Shown one piece after another: positions 1 to 12,600 of a stretch of 64,000 nt of DNA. Numbering within the stretch: the stretch's first letter is position 1; every line of letters begins with the position of its first letter. The position numbers and the translations under genes were made by a program. This DNA comes from Amyelois transitella (lineage: Eukaryota > Arthropoda > Insecta > Lepidoptera > Pyralidae), in NCBI RefSeq assembly GCF_032362555.1, contig NC_083505.1, forward strand, positions 3,525,501-3,589,500. The letters are read 5' to 3'. The notes beneath the pieces are model-generated. The model saw only the letters and a program-made list of their open reading frames with translations, was not told where the DNA came from and made no database searches.

Positions 1-3000
1 ACTGATGACAATGAAGTCCACATTCAAGAAGAATATAAAATACTCAGAGACTTCACTAATCATCAGAATCTGATCGATTTTTATGGAGTTTTCTGTGAGA
101 AATCGGAAGGTGTGAAGAAAATTTGGTTTGTACTTGAGGTATGTTTGATTTGTTTCATAAAAAACAATAAATAGGTATCTAACTATAAAAACTAAGTAAA
201 ACATTTTATTATTATCCCGACCAAAGTTCAGCATATAATTACTCAGGTATATAATAGTAAATAGTGTACCTACTGGTGATAATATTGCCTCATTTATGTA
301 GCAGTCAATAAAAATCAATGAGAAAATAATTTTAAAACCACACGAGATAAATTCTACGACATTAAATCACTTATTTATACTGTTTCTGACCATTGCTACC
401 GGGCTACAAATTCCAATCTACATCAACACCGAACAAGATTCAAAGGAAATCATTGGCAAGATAGCATCCACATGCGAAAGTGTCGCCTTTATTCCAACTA
501 AGGCATTGACTGCTTGGATTCCTGAATAAATCGCCAGGATTATGCATGACTCAGAGCTATCCTCTATTTTGCAGCTGTGTGAATGCGGATCTGTCATCGA
601 CATCGTCAGAAAGCTGAACGCAACAGACAGAAAAATGTCGGAGGAACATATCGCCTACATTCTCAAATATACGATCAAGGTAAGCCATATTCAACGGACT
701 ATAAACATGTCTCTCGTCACATACGAGTCGACGTGGCTGTTTACAAAACAAAGGGACTGCCAGTCCACCTTTCAACGGCTGAATCAATTGGTGGGTACTT
801 TGAATGCAAACTCAATTGTTTTCGAATCCGTGTCCGGGCGATTCCCGTGACGTCGGATAAAATATTGCGAGGGATTCGTCCACGTACGTTGAAATACTAT
901 CTAGGGCCATTACTTAAAATGCACGCCGCTTTATTTGATGTGATTCGCGACGGAACAGTCGAACTTGTCGATGCGAATGTCAGTGCGCGCCCGACAACAC
1001 CGTGATGGCCCCCCATCGTGGCGCATCGCTCAATTATCGTAAATAATGCGCTCGCGCACACAAGATATACAGACCTCTGACGCAGTAGCCAATGATCCTG
1101 CAGACTCTCACGGAACAACTTAAAAGCTTCCTTATACATTTATCTATTGAGTCTTAAGTCGTAAATGTAAATTGGAGATATAGGTTCTAAAGAAAATTTA
1201 TCAGTATAAATGTGTATTATCTTTATGCAAGCCACTTGCTTCACAATCGCAATATACCGGTGCTCCATCCTTTTCGTTCGGCAGATCGTCCACGCATATC
1301 TATCGATGTAGCATATCGTAAGGTACACAATCACGGACTTACTTTTGATGTAAATTTCATCGATATTGCAATATACGGTAAATGTAAGCGTGCCTATAAA
1401 TAAGCCTATCTTTGTAGGTTGTCATGGATCGTAAGTTGATATTTTTACGTACATATTTTCACCCTAATGGGACAGAACTTCAATTTAACATTGGTTGGGC
1501 TTGTAAGGCAAATAATTTAGAAATAGATTAAGATTGATTCTATCACTTATTTAGAAATCAAATATCCATTTAACTCAACTCCGAGGTAAAAGAAACACCC
1601 AAGAACATATTTTAAATGCTTTCAGTCTATCAAGAAAGCGTCCAATGTAATTATTTTATCTGTCTTTTTTTATCTCGGTTATAGTTTTAATTAATAAATA
1701 GATAGTTAAAGTAAGCAAAGGAATGTATGGTTAGAATACTCGTATGATATCAGATAAAAATATTTATATTATTAACTATAAGTCTTTTGAAGGTTTATTA
1801 AATAAAAAGTAGATATCAAACAAAACTTATTGAATCAGATCGTTCCCTTTTTAACTGAGACAAAGATCTACTCATTCCTTACATCCATATATTTGAAAGC
1901 TAAACGATCGTAATGAACGTATTAAACACACTGATATATCAGACTGTGGCGAACACGACAGGCCTCGAGACAGCACAGTGCCCGATACGCATGCAAATAG
2001 CCCCAATGAATCTTATGGGCGTGCACCAGTTGACTGACGCTGACGCGCTATCGCCGAGCCGTCTCCACTTACAATCATTCTTTAGGGGCGGGCATTCCAT
2101 CATTCTACGTCAAACATACGTGTTGACTCCTCCGATTGGTCCAATCAATCCATCTTATCTACCATTCATTTCTAGGCCCTCATTTATTTGCACGAGAACA
2201 ATGTCATGCATCGAAATATAAGGTGCAGTAATATTCTGATTACCAAAGATGGAGAAGTCAAGCTTACAGATTTCGGATTATCCTGCAAATTGAATGGGAA
2301 TCTAGCAAAGAGACATACGAATATTGGATCACCGAGTTGGATGGCTCCTGAAGTTGTAGCTAGTAGCGATGAAGGGTACGGAAACAGAGCTGATGTTTGG
2401 GCTTTAGGAATTACTACTATCGAAATGGTAGATGGCAAAGCCCCTTTTCAAGATATGCATCCCACACGAGCATTATTCCAAATTATAAGGAATCCACCGC
2501 CTGGATTAACGAAACCGGCAATGTCTTCAAATGAAATAAACGACTTCATAAGCGAGTGAGTATGAAATGGAAAATCATATTGTTTATATTCATTAGGTAC
2601 GTATTAAACTAAAATATTTATACATAAAATTAATGATACACATTTCAGATGCTTAGAAAAAAATCCCGAACATAGGCCATATGTTATGGAATTAGAAGAA
2701 CATCCATTTATACAATCTGTCCCTGAAAATGACTACCACGTAAGTAAAAAAATTATTATATGTCAATAATTTTCATCATTTTAGTAAAACCTAATACAAA
2801 TAGTTAAAAGGTAGAAAATTAAATTTATAGTTATGAAACATTTACAACAATAATTGTATGTTAGTTGTCAACAGAGTTGAAAATGCAAATTATGGATTTA
2901 AAAAAGACAGAAACCCCAAGTAAACCACCAGAGCGCATAATTAAAAAAGGCCTTCTAATGACTGAAGGAGTTCATGAACCTGAAACCATGCAAGTTGAGG

Positions 3001-6000
3001 ATTTAGCTGCTTTAGATAATTTAACAGAAGATAGAATTCTTGCTGAGCTACAAACTAAACTAGCAAAGGGATCATTCACGTCTTTTGTAGGCGATATTCT
3101 TCTTATTTTGAATCCAAATACAAATGAAGATATTTACAATGAATCTGTAAGTAAATAATAATTAAGTTCAAAGATCTTTATTTCTCAATAAGACTGCATA
3201 GTCACTTAGCTGAGAATCTACAATATATAAGAACTGTCTTAGTTTTTGACTAATAAACAAACTGTTATATAACACATTGTAAATTTATGTTTCAGTATCA
3301 CATAAAGTACGAATGCAAATCAAGGTCAGACAATGAACCCCACATATTTGCTGTAGCAGACAGCGCGTATCAAGATGCTCTCCATCATAATGAACCACAA
3401 CACATTGTGTTTTCAGGGGAGAGCAAATCAGGAAAAACCACAAACATGATTCATGCACTATCACATCTTACACATTTGGGTGCTATGAAAAATAACACTG
3501 CAGAACGTATTCAAAAAGCGACCAAAGTTATTCATGCTGCTATTAATGCTGCCACACCAATTAATAGTAATTCTACAAGAGGAATTTTACAAGTTCAAGT
3601 AACATACGGTAGTTCCGGAAAACTTAGTGGCGCCATATTTTGGCTTTATCAGTTAGAAAAATGGCGCGTATCATCTACGGATATGTAAGTTACGTGATTT
3701 TTCATTTGGTGGTATAAATAAATGTCCTTTTTTATACAAATTCTTTAAACATTGTCTAAACATTTCAGGAGCCATGCCAATTTTAACCTGCTCTATTATT
3801 TTTACGATGCTATGGAAGCAACAAAAAGACTGGATGAACTGTGTTTAGAAAAGAGCAGAAAACACCGGTATTTGAGGATTTTAGAAGAACCATGCAAAAG
3901 TACCACAGGTGTTCGTGAAACACCTGGGGAAAATGTAAAAAAATACAAAGAATTTATAGAAAATTTGAAAGTATTGGATTGGGAGGAGGAAGACATTACC
4001 ATTTTGGAAACAATATTAGCAGGTATACTGGTATTAGGCAATGTGAGGTTCAAAGATAGCAAAAGCGGTTCAGCTGAAATCGAAAATCCAGATGAAGCTA
4101 AGAAAGTAGCAAAGCTCCTGTCCCTTGAAGAAACTAAATTTCTCTGGGCACTACTTAACTATTGTTTGATAGAAAGTGGAACAGCTGTAAAGCGCAAACA
4201 TTCAACAGATGAAGCACGAGACGCCAGAGATACATTGGCCAGCGCGTTGTATAAACGACTTATTGACTGGATGATCAATTTGATAAATTCAAAGTTATCG
4301 TTTATGAGAGCAGTGTTGTAAGTAACGCTAATAATAATTTCCATCATATTGTTTACTAGGTAATTAAAGTTAAAACATATTATTTATATTTTTCAGTGGC
4401 GACAAATATTCTGTAAGCCTGTTAGATATGTTTGGGTTTGAGTGTTACCATAGAAATCGAATAGAGCAGTTGATAGTAAATACAACTAATGAGCAAATTC
4501 AGTTTTTATACAATCAAAGGATATTTGCTTGGGAGATGCAGGAAGCTGCTGAAGAGGAAGTTCCAACTGCATCTTTACATTTTTATGACAATAAGAACTC
4601 TGTAGACCAATTGATGGGGAGACCACTGGGCTTGTTTTATATACTTGACGAAGCAAGTCGCACAGGGAGCGGCCAGGAGTTTATTATGAGTATGTCTTCA
4701 TCAGCTTTTGAAAATCTAGATTGCAGCTGTACTTTTGATATTTTTTTAAGATTTAGTAAACATGAAAAAACCACACAGGTTTAGCTACCCATTATCAAAA
4801 TGTCTTTACAATATGCGACACCAATACAATGTGACAATATTCAAGAGGCTACTATCCCCTCTTACTTACAGATACACAAAACTAATTGAAAATCTAAGAA
4901 ACCTAAATAGTAATTCATACTTATATTATTATTTCAGGCACAATTAGAACAACATGCAAAGGACCCTACATCAAGTTGTCTGGAAGCCACGAATTCAGCG
5001 TCGCACATTACACAGGAAAAGTGAACTACGACGCCCGTGAAATGGCTGACAAAAACAAAGACTTTCTGCCTCCAGAAATGATTGAGACCATGAGAGCTTC
5101 AACAAACATCACAGTTCAGCAGCTATTCAGAAATAAACTCACTAAAACAGGCAACTTGACCGTTTCCCCGAGTCAGCCTAAAGTCACGGTTGCGAAATCT
5201 AAATCAGAGAAAGAAATGGAGAATATGAAGGCACGGGTAGGTTTGTTACTTCTTGTTGGTACCTTGAAATATTTTTTTGGTTCGATGAAAAGATTCTCAA
5301 TTTATTAACGATTTGCAGAAGTACAACACAGTATCCAAGGGTCAATTTTCCCAAGTGCACAGAATGAGGACTGCTGCGGCCACTTACAGGGCTACCAGCT
5401 TAGAGATTTTGAAACAGCTGTCGATAGGGCCTGGCAGTGGTGGCACCCACTACGTGAGATGCATACGAGCTGACCTGAACGACAACCCTAGAGGTTTCCA
5501 GTCAGAAGTTGTGAAACAGCAGTTAAGGGCTCTGGCTATTTTGGACACGGCTAAAGCACGGCAGAATGGGTTTTCGTGTCGAATACCGTTCGCTGAATTT
5601 ATACGAAGGTATTTACTACAATAACACAGACTAATAAATAGCAAACTTACTTGCCACGATGGTACATGAACACTTTCAAATTTAAATTATCTACCTAAAT
5701 GTTCTGCACGTATGTTCACCAATACATGGCCGACTCTCCTCCCTCCTTCCAAACATCTCTTTCCATCTGTACCTATAGATAATAAGGTCGGGATTGAAAA
5801 TAAAATACAATGTTGGTAAAAATAAAGAAACTACAATAAAAAAAAACTTAAAACATAAAAATAACCCTAACTTCTATTGCATCTTAAATCATTGTGTCGT
5901 GAGAATTAGCAAAAGAAGATCATGCTTTTTCTTCGATTAAAATAATTACTTTTTATTAGCAGCCAGTGCGTATATTAAACAATATGTTTTTAAACACCAT

Positions 6001-9000
6001 CTTTTTCTTCATTCATTCCTCATTGCCGTTAATGAAAAAATATTTTACAGATATCGCTTCCTAGCATTTGATTTTGATGAAAATGTGGAAGTAACAAAGG
6101 ATAATTGCAGATTACTGCTGATCAGGCTCAAAATGGAGGGTTGGGTGTTGGGCAAAACTAAAGTATTTCTCAAATATTATAATGAAGAGTTTCTTTCCAG
6201 GTAAGCTTATAAAATTTTAAAGATTTCTCGGTTCCATCATCAGAAACCTTAAACCGATGACTATGGGAGCACATTAGAAAGACAAATTAAATCCATCAAA
6301 ATCGGTTCATTAATGAGCAAGTAGATAATGTCGAATTTAAATTCCCTTTTATGAAGATTCTTAAGTTCCAAGAACCTTATTATTTCTTTAAACTTGACAA
6401 TTATATTACAGATTATACGAAATACAAGTGAAGAAAATAGTTAAAGTTCAATGCATGATGAGAGCTTTCTTAGCGAGAAGAAAAGCGGCCAAAAGCAAAT
6501 CCAAAATAATGCACAGTAAGTTCATGACTTACATTTTTTAATAACACGTAAGTCTTACTACAATGTGTAGGTAATATCGTGCGTCAAAAATGAGTAAAGT
6601 GAGTCAAGTAAATGACTCTGTTATCACATACTCTCAGCCTCTCTCTGGAGTCTGGTGTCCGCTTTTCAACATTTTAGCTCAAGTTACTCTCTGCAGATAA
6701 AACCATTCTTTATTTGACTGTTTTTATTTGCATTAATGTTTCATTTATTAGTTTAAAGAAATAATCTTAAACATAGGATACCTATTAAATAGGGTTCTCT
6801 ATTTTAAAAATAATGTCTCAATCTTTCAGTAAAAGAATTGAAAAAACAACAATCTCTCAACGTAACGGAAGACGACGCTGCTTTACTAATACAAAAAGGT
6901 AAGAAACATGGCTTAGTTAGATTTATTTCTTATTTTCGAGTTATACCTATAATTTGTTCGGGAATTAAGTTATGTTTAATAAAGTAAAGTAAAAAATCGT
7001 TTTTTTTCTCCAACAACCAAATAAGAACTTATTAAAATGAGATTAACTTAAATTAGCTGATTAAAGGAGACTGGAGACTGATGAAGGTTGAGCCTGTGTT
7101 ACACTACTCCAGCTCTCTTGCCGTATGGTTGAAGTACATACATTACATATGAAAGCCGTAAAGGTAAAAAATGTAGCTACGTTATAGTCTTAGTGACTGC
7201 GTCCTTTCGGTTTATTGATAGCAATTTTGTGTTTCGTGGTAAACCGTCGCATGAAAAATTCAATCTTTTAAAATCTTAGATTTATAAAAAAAATAAACGT
7301 TTTCAGCGTACCGAGGCTACATAGTCCGCAAGGCTTACGGCCCTCTTATCAACAAAGGTACAGGCCAAATAGATGAGGAAACTGCGTCATTTCTCAAGCG
7401 ATTCGCCATGAAATGGAAAAGCCGATCCATATTCCAAGTCCTGCTGCAGTATAGAGCTGTGAGATACCAGGATTTAGTTCATTTCTCACAGCAGGTAATT
7501 ATTAATCTCTTTATCATATGGAAGGGGAAATTTTATATTTTTGTCTTCGTACGTCAAAATATAGCCTATGAAAATCAACATACAGAGAGTTATGACTTCT
7601 TTACAATGACGTAAGGCGCTTGTTGTAACTAAATGTCATACCTAAACGAGCCAATGATACTTACTAAGGACGCTTAAAGAAATGTCAGGAACAGGACTCC
7701 GTGCCCCAAAAAAAAACGGCGAAAGATAAGAAAAAAATAGCCGTCGATCATGAAAGATTTCTTGTTTGTATCCTTACGACATCTTTAAGGTTTATTACTC
7801 AATTTCTACATGCACAACCTTAACCAAAACTAGAATTGTACTAAACTCTTAGATCAAACTTTGGTTCTTCCAGGTACACATTTACAACCAAGCAATGCTG
7901 GAGGCTCTTCTAAATACGAGTACGTCCGTGCTGCTAGACCGAGTGAACCCTCAGGCTAAGGAGGCCGACTTCTTGGGCTCCGGGCCGCCAACCGTGTGGA
8001 AACTGCCCTTCAGAATCGACCAGCTTCAGTACTACGACACCTCGTACATGTGCGACCCTGCAGCCAAATCCACGTGAGTGTTTCTTATCAACTTGCCCCT
8101 TTAGAACTTTCAAAGCGCAATAAAAGTACTATCTCATATTAACTCTACTTACACTCTAAAATTTAGTAATATATGCAAATACATTTTTTTTTCATTTAAG
8201 TGACTTTTCTAATATCACTTAATAAATATTAAAAGCATGAAGGTGCAATACCTATTCAACAACTTCACAAACTTAGCATTAGAATAGAAATGTAGACGAG
8301 AGGATACATTGTAATGATTACATAAAAGAATTGAAATTTAAATAAGTAATCAAATGACAAGCAAAATCCCCATACCTAAGGAGGTACGTTTGGTCATTCG
8401 CCCTGAATCATTGTTATAGAAATCCAGGACTAAAAAGTATCAATATTTATTAATATCGTCGATACCATCCTTAAAATAACTAGGTAAGGTCACATGTGGC
8501 ATACAAAATATAATTTAGTAAGGTCCAGGAAAACATAATTATTATAACAAAATATACATTTCTGTATATTACAGCAGAATGTACTTCAATTCCACCTATG
8601 ATTTCTACCCGTTTATTTTATCGTTACAGCGACACTTTCGCCAGCCAATACGACTCCGACCACGAACAGTGGGACGAACCCTTAAAGCGGCGGTTCACAG
8701 CACAAACCGACATCACCACCTCTTCCACCAGCACGCAAACTCTCATGACTGTGCCCTTCTGTAGGGACCCCACGCAGCCGGTACCCAAACTACCGCCGGA
8801 GGAACCCAAACCCCCGAGCTCAAGACCTGTAGTCTACAAAAAGAAGGTCCAACCTCACAGCTACTACCAGCCGCCCGAACCTTGGCACGCGCGCGACGAC
8901 ACAGACATTCTTGAAGGCAGCAGCGCTCCGAGACTCCGGAAAACTAATTACAGTAGAAGTTTATACGGCATTGATGCTCCAGACATGCAAAATCCAATTC

Positions 9001-9443
9001 AAGAACTGCAAGCACTGGCGAAATCCACCAACGATATGAACGAGGACGATCCTCCTTTCAATTTCCAGGCTATGTTGAAAAAGACGCCAAGGAACAGAGC
9101 GTCCATGAAAAGATCTGGGGAAACTGATAATGGGTTCATTGATACAGGTATGAAACCAGGCAGAATGGGATTACCTCCTTCAGGCAAAGCGTCGCCGTTA
9201 CCTGGCAAAGTTACTCCTACGGGGAGAGTAATTGCTAGTGGCAAGTCTAGCCCAGCGCCCCCACCTCCAAGATCACGCAGTAGAGAACTGGTCAGAAAAG
9301 ACTCCAAAGACCTCATCATATCAGCTTTGAAGAAAAAGGATTCAAAAACGGATTTGTTCTGTTCTATAATGGATAACAGGATGGAGGAGAGAGTGCAGTT
9401 GGCGCCGGGAATAATAATTGAAGGAACAGTAACAGATTTATAA
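1..9443 (+). CDS. ninaC: Class III myosin (NinaC / myosin-III-like), 5' end outside the window
   Basis: A protein kinase fused to a myosin motor, the architecture of class III myosins, which act in photoreceptor microvilli and other actin protrusions. Exons: 1-138, 575-679, 2176-2555, 2649-2739, 2865-3146, 3296-3684, 3769-4317, 4397-4755, 4938-5236, 5319-5608, 6051-6200, 6412-6515, 6830-6898, 7307-7494, 7874-8073, 8630-9443; phases close and give 1468 residues plus stop. Kinase: catalytic loop HRN (residue 95), DFG, SPSWMAPE. Motor: P-loop GESKSGKT (about residues 373-380), switch I NSNSTRG, switch II DMFGFE, actin-binding region with HYVRCIRADL. IQ-like helices at about 6412-6530 and 7307-7340. 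The last exon encodes a basic, proline-rich tail with FNFQAMLKKT and ends TDL, a possible class I PDZ ligand. The donor at 4755 is the least certain junction. Odd points: HRD is HRN and the P-loop is non-canonical. The family is certain; the exact orthologue is inferred. Confidence 0.94.
680..2175 (+). other. Intron of the myosin III gene, no recognisable gene
   Basis: This 1.5-kb intron separates the alphaC/hinge part of the kinase from the catalytic loop. Open frames inside it (for example 583-1005 and 1913-2221) run across splice sites or lack family resemblance. I see no repeat that I recognise. It is the largest intron of the gene in this window. Confidence 0.6.
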
Positions 9444-10262
9444 AAAACAACATTGTTATTGTAAAAAATATATTTAATCTCCATTGCGTTTGGAAGTCCA
9501 TATACATAAATTATTATGGCAGCATATTAATTTATTAATTTTGACAATTATCTTTTTAAAGCCATGCGTTATGTTACTTCATAAGATTGTTACTGATATA
9601 AGTAGTTGTGTAATAGAGTTAAGTATATTGGATACAAATTTGAACCTTAATATTAGCTTCCTCGCCAAACTTCTAAGAACTACACACCGTTTTCTTAAAA
9701 AATATAATATCTTAAGTTTCATCACTTCATACAAAAATATATAAATTTTATTAGGCTTAAACATACGTTACTTAAAATTGCTTTGGTAACTTATTATAAT
9801 TACTTAAGTCCTAAAGAGTGTTCTTATGTTAAATGTCAAATCTGTGGAATTGTGTGATTTAAAGCCATACAAAGGTGGGCGATTAACTCTAAAATTAAGA
9901 CACTGTTGCTTACTAGTTAACAAATTATATAAGCAGCTGACATTTGTATAACCATCTCTGTCTTTCTTATATGGCAAATATGAAATTTTGTTTCAAAATG
10001 ATGATTTCATTATAAAATCGTTGCATATAACATTTTGCCATACATAATTTAAGTTTTTCATAGAAGTGTATAGTATTGAAACCCACCAAAAACAGTAACA
10101 CCTTAACATTACCTAAAGATATACAATGCCATGTTTTATACCTGTAATTGTATTATTTCGAAGCTCACAATTATTTGTACAGTTTGATATGTTTCTCATA
10201 AGAGCTTTTCCTTTATCTGTTATTTTAAATAGATGAGCCTGACTAGACCGTTGTACAGTCAA

Positions 10263-10315
10263 TTTCAAATGAACCTGACCCTGGTTTAACCAACCAGGGT
10301 CAGGTTTATTTGAAA
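10263..10315. repeat. Inverted repeat, 24-bp arms with about one mismatch and a 5-base loop
   Basis: The arms 10263-10286 and 10292-10315 are reverse complements apart from about one position; the core AACCTGACCCTGGTT is perfect. If the region is transcribed as the myosin 3' UTR, it would form a stable hairpin. It has the shape of a pre-miRNA-like or foldback remnant, but no function can be shown. Confidence 0.8.
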
Positions 10316-10576
10316 TATATTATAATAATATGAACAGAGTCAAGTAATTATTATCCCGACTGTACGGTACATTTACACGATTACGATGAGATTGTAGTAA
10401 TGCGCGTTCTTTAGCCAGTTGTTTTTTTATTAACAACTGGTTTTATATTAACACTCATTTCACTCTTGCACAGAGCCGCCTGCGCAATACATTATGGAAT
10501 TTACAGATGTATTATATTGTTATACTGTTTAACTTAACTATAAAGAACAAACCCCCGAAACCATTCCGTCTAAAAC

Positions 10577-10702
10577 CTAAGACAATTTAGAAAATTTCCC
10601 ACAAACCACTCCCCCCTTACACGCCCCACCGAAGAATTAAACCGACGGAGGTTTAATCTTATTCGGAAGGACGCAAAAGGAAGGGTTCTCAAATTGTCTT
10701 AC
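10577..10702. repeat. Small foldback element (MITE-like)
   Basis: The ends AAGACAATTTAG (left) and TCAAATTGTCTTA (right) are near-inverted repeats. A second, internal inverted repeat pairs CCGAAGAATTAAACC with a nearby GGTTTAAT...TTCGG. This nested foldback shape of about 125 bp fits a non-coding MITE remnant. No target duplication was confirmed. Confidence 0.45.
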
Positions 10703-11489
10703 GTAATAAATGGAACACACTTTATCGTATCTTATCTATATCTTTCTGTATCTGTACTGTCTGGTCAGGCTTCACTATTCAATACAATGTAAATTTTGTT
10801 ACACATAATGATTTAACTCTGATTTATACTTTTAATCACAAAATAGCAACTGCCTTATTATGTCATAATATTATTACTCCAAAATACAAATATATTAGTA
10901 ATAAAGTTTCAAAAATATACTGAATTTTTCGTATCATATCTCAATTTCGTATATCATATTTTAGAATTTCATCATATCATACACTACTATTTATTTTTAA
11001 TATCATTTAGCACTATCAATCACATCTTATCATTATTGCCAAATATCTCTTAGTTCTAGTCTAATTGACTTAAAAACTATTCTTATTGAAGATGCGTTAA
11101 TGCTAAAAGAATAAAATAAAAAATAATAGTTTCGCTACACGAATCTTAAGTTCTATAATCAGTCGGTGCTTGAAAATGTGACGAATAATAAAAATTATGG
11201 CATCTATTCTCTTATAAGAAGTCCAATTAACAAAACGAAATACTAAAAGAACACTAACAGTTTTCCAAAATGCAAGTTTTAGGCAAACTTACTTCAATAA
11301 CCAAACGGTTATATGTACGTATGTACATTACCACTTTTATAATTTACACGTATAAGTCTAATTTTTGTATGGCGTAAAATATTTAAACGATTGAGCCAAT
11401 CAGAGCGTGTCATTTGCTTACGAACTGAACTTGTCCGCTATTACGAGCGAAATAGCAGGGGATTTTAGGATTTTAAATTACTTGTACCG

Positions 11490-11742
11490 TGTGTTTTCCA
11501 GCACTTTAGAATAGAACCACTCCATATCTTTTACATGACCCATGGATGTCTTAAAAGGCAACCAAGGGGTAGGCTTTCCCCTTATTGGCGATGGGCTAGC
11601 CTGTCACTTTTTGAATCTCAATTCCATCATAAAGCCGCATTCTGCTCAATGGCCTGACAAATGGCGTGGCCTTTCAGTATTTTCGAGACTATTGGTTCTG
11701 TCTCCCCGCAAGGGATAGACGGGCCTATATGTATGTATATAA
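11490..11742 (+). mobile_element. SINE copy, diverged ((TATG)n-tailed family, called SINE-A here)
   Basis: It matches the common element of this window block by block: the 'accactccat...catggatgtc..aaaaggc' box, 'ggcgatgggctagc', 'cctgtcac..tttgaatctcaatt', 'ttggttctgtct.ccccgcaaggga' and a (TATG) tail. It differs from the younger copies at many positions, so it is an older insertion. Lepidopteran SINEs of the Metulj type have this general form, but I could not verify the family name. Confidence 0.8.
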
Positions 11743-12380
11743 GGTCTTTATTTTGTTGAGATTTTCCTCGGTTTGATTCCGCGGTAGGATGCGCTATTCT
11801 GCACCGTGAACATTGCCGAGGCCACTTATAACAGTGGTAGTACTGTAACCGTACAAGCAATAAAGGCTTGCATACATAAAAAACAAATTGTTACAAACGT
11901 GCTGAATTGAATTCGCGTGCGTCACGAGTTGTAATGTTTGAATTTGTATGAGAGCATTCAAACCAATAACCGTGTTGATAACGCATTGCGATGCAATAGC
12001 GGGCTTAAGTAATAACTGATAGATGACGATTATTTTTGACCTATTTAACAATCAATTTTAACTTCTACGACATCAAAGTAATATTAGTGATTAAAGAGCA
12101 AGCAGTGGAAGAAATATAATGTGCTAATATGAAACAAACTTAGTTAGTGTTTAAACTATTTGTGGTAAAGATACAATTACAGAAGAGTAATATTTAGACG
12201 ACTTCTATTTTTTATCGTCTCATCAATTATTTTGAGATCATTATTTACCTTTTCTACACAATAAGTATAAATACACAATCATATAAGTAGATCCAAAAAA
12301 AAATATCGATTTAATAAAAAAAAATCTAAAATTATAAAAAATGTCATGATAACCAAAGTTACGTGTACAGTCAATCCATA

Positions 12381-12407
12381 GTATGTCAAAGAGTTTCTTT
12401 GACATAC
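12381..12407. repeat. Perfect 12-bp inverted repeat with 3-base loop
   Basis: GTATGTCAAAGA at 12381-12392 pairs with TCTTTGACATAC at 12396-12407. It sits in gene-free DNA about 200 bp before the LINE insertion. No associated gene is seen. Confidence 0.8.
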
Positions 12408-12600
12408 CACGGCTATTTTCAAAGAAATGTGTATAATGAAAAAAGTAATTTATCACGAGCACTTACATTATTTGAATTGAGGCCACTGGTATATTTTTAT
12501 CCAGCTATTAAATCAACTAGTTTTGTACTGGATTTTTAGTATATTGCTCCTACAACACAACTACAATCATTTTTAATGTAGTCGCAAATAATACAATTTA

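Larger units (their letters stand above)
9444..10904 (+). other. Probable 3' UTR / 3' flank of the myosin III gene
   Basis: No coding exon is visible after the TAA at 9441-9443. The stretch is AT-rich. A canonical AATAAA lies at 10899-10904, followed by a T-rich stretch, and would give a 3' UTR of about 1.46 kb; no clear signal occurs nearer, although weak variants do. Two strong inverted repeats lie inside (10263-10315; and CCAGTTGTT pairing with AACAACTGG at 10414-10440). Where transcription really ends cannot be read from sequence alone. Confidence 0.4.

Noticed and set aside
583-1139. Open frames of 140 and 80 codons in the first large myosin intron
   Set aside because: They start inside or cross the kinase exon in other frames and show no family resemblance or splice support.
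9484-9764. Overlapping open frames on both strands after the myosin stop
   Set aside because: AT-rich, low-complexity translation; best explained as 3' UTR.
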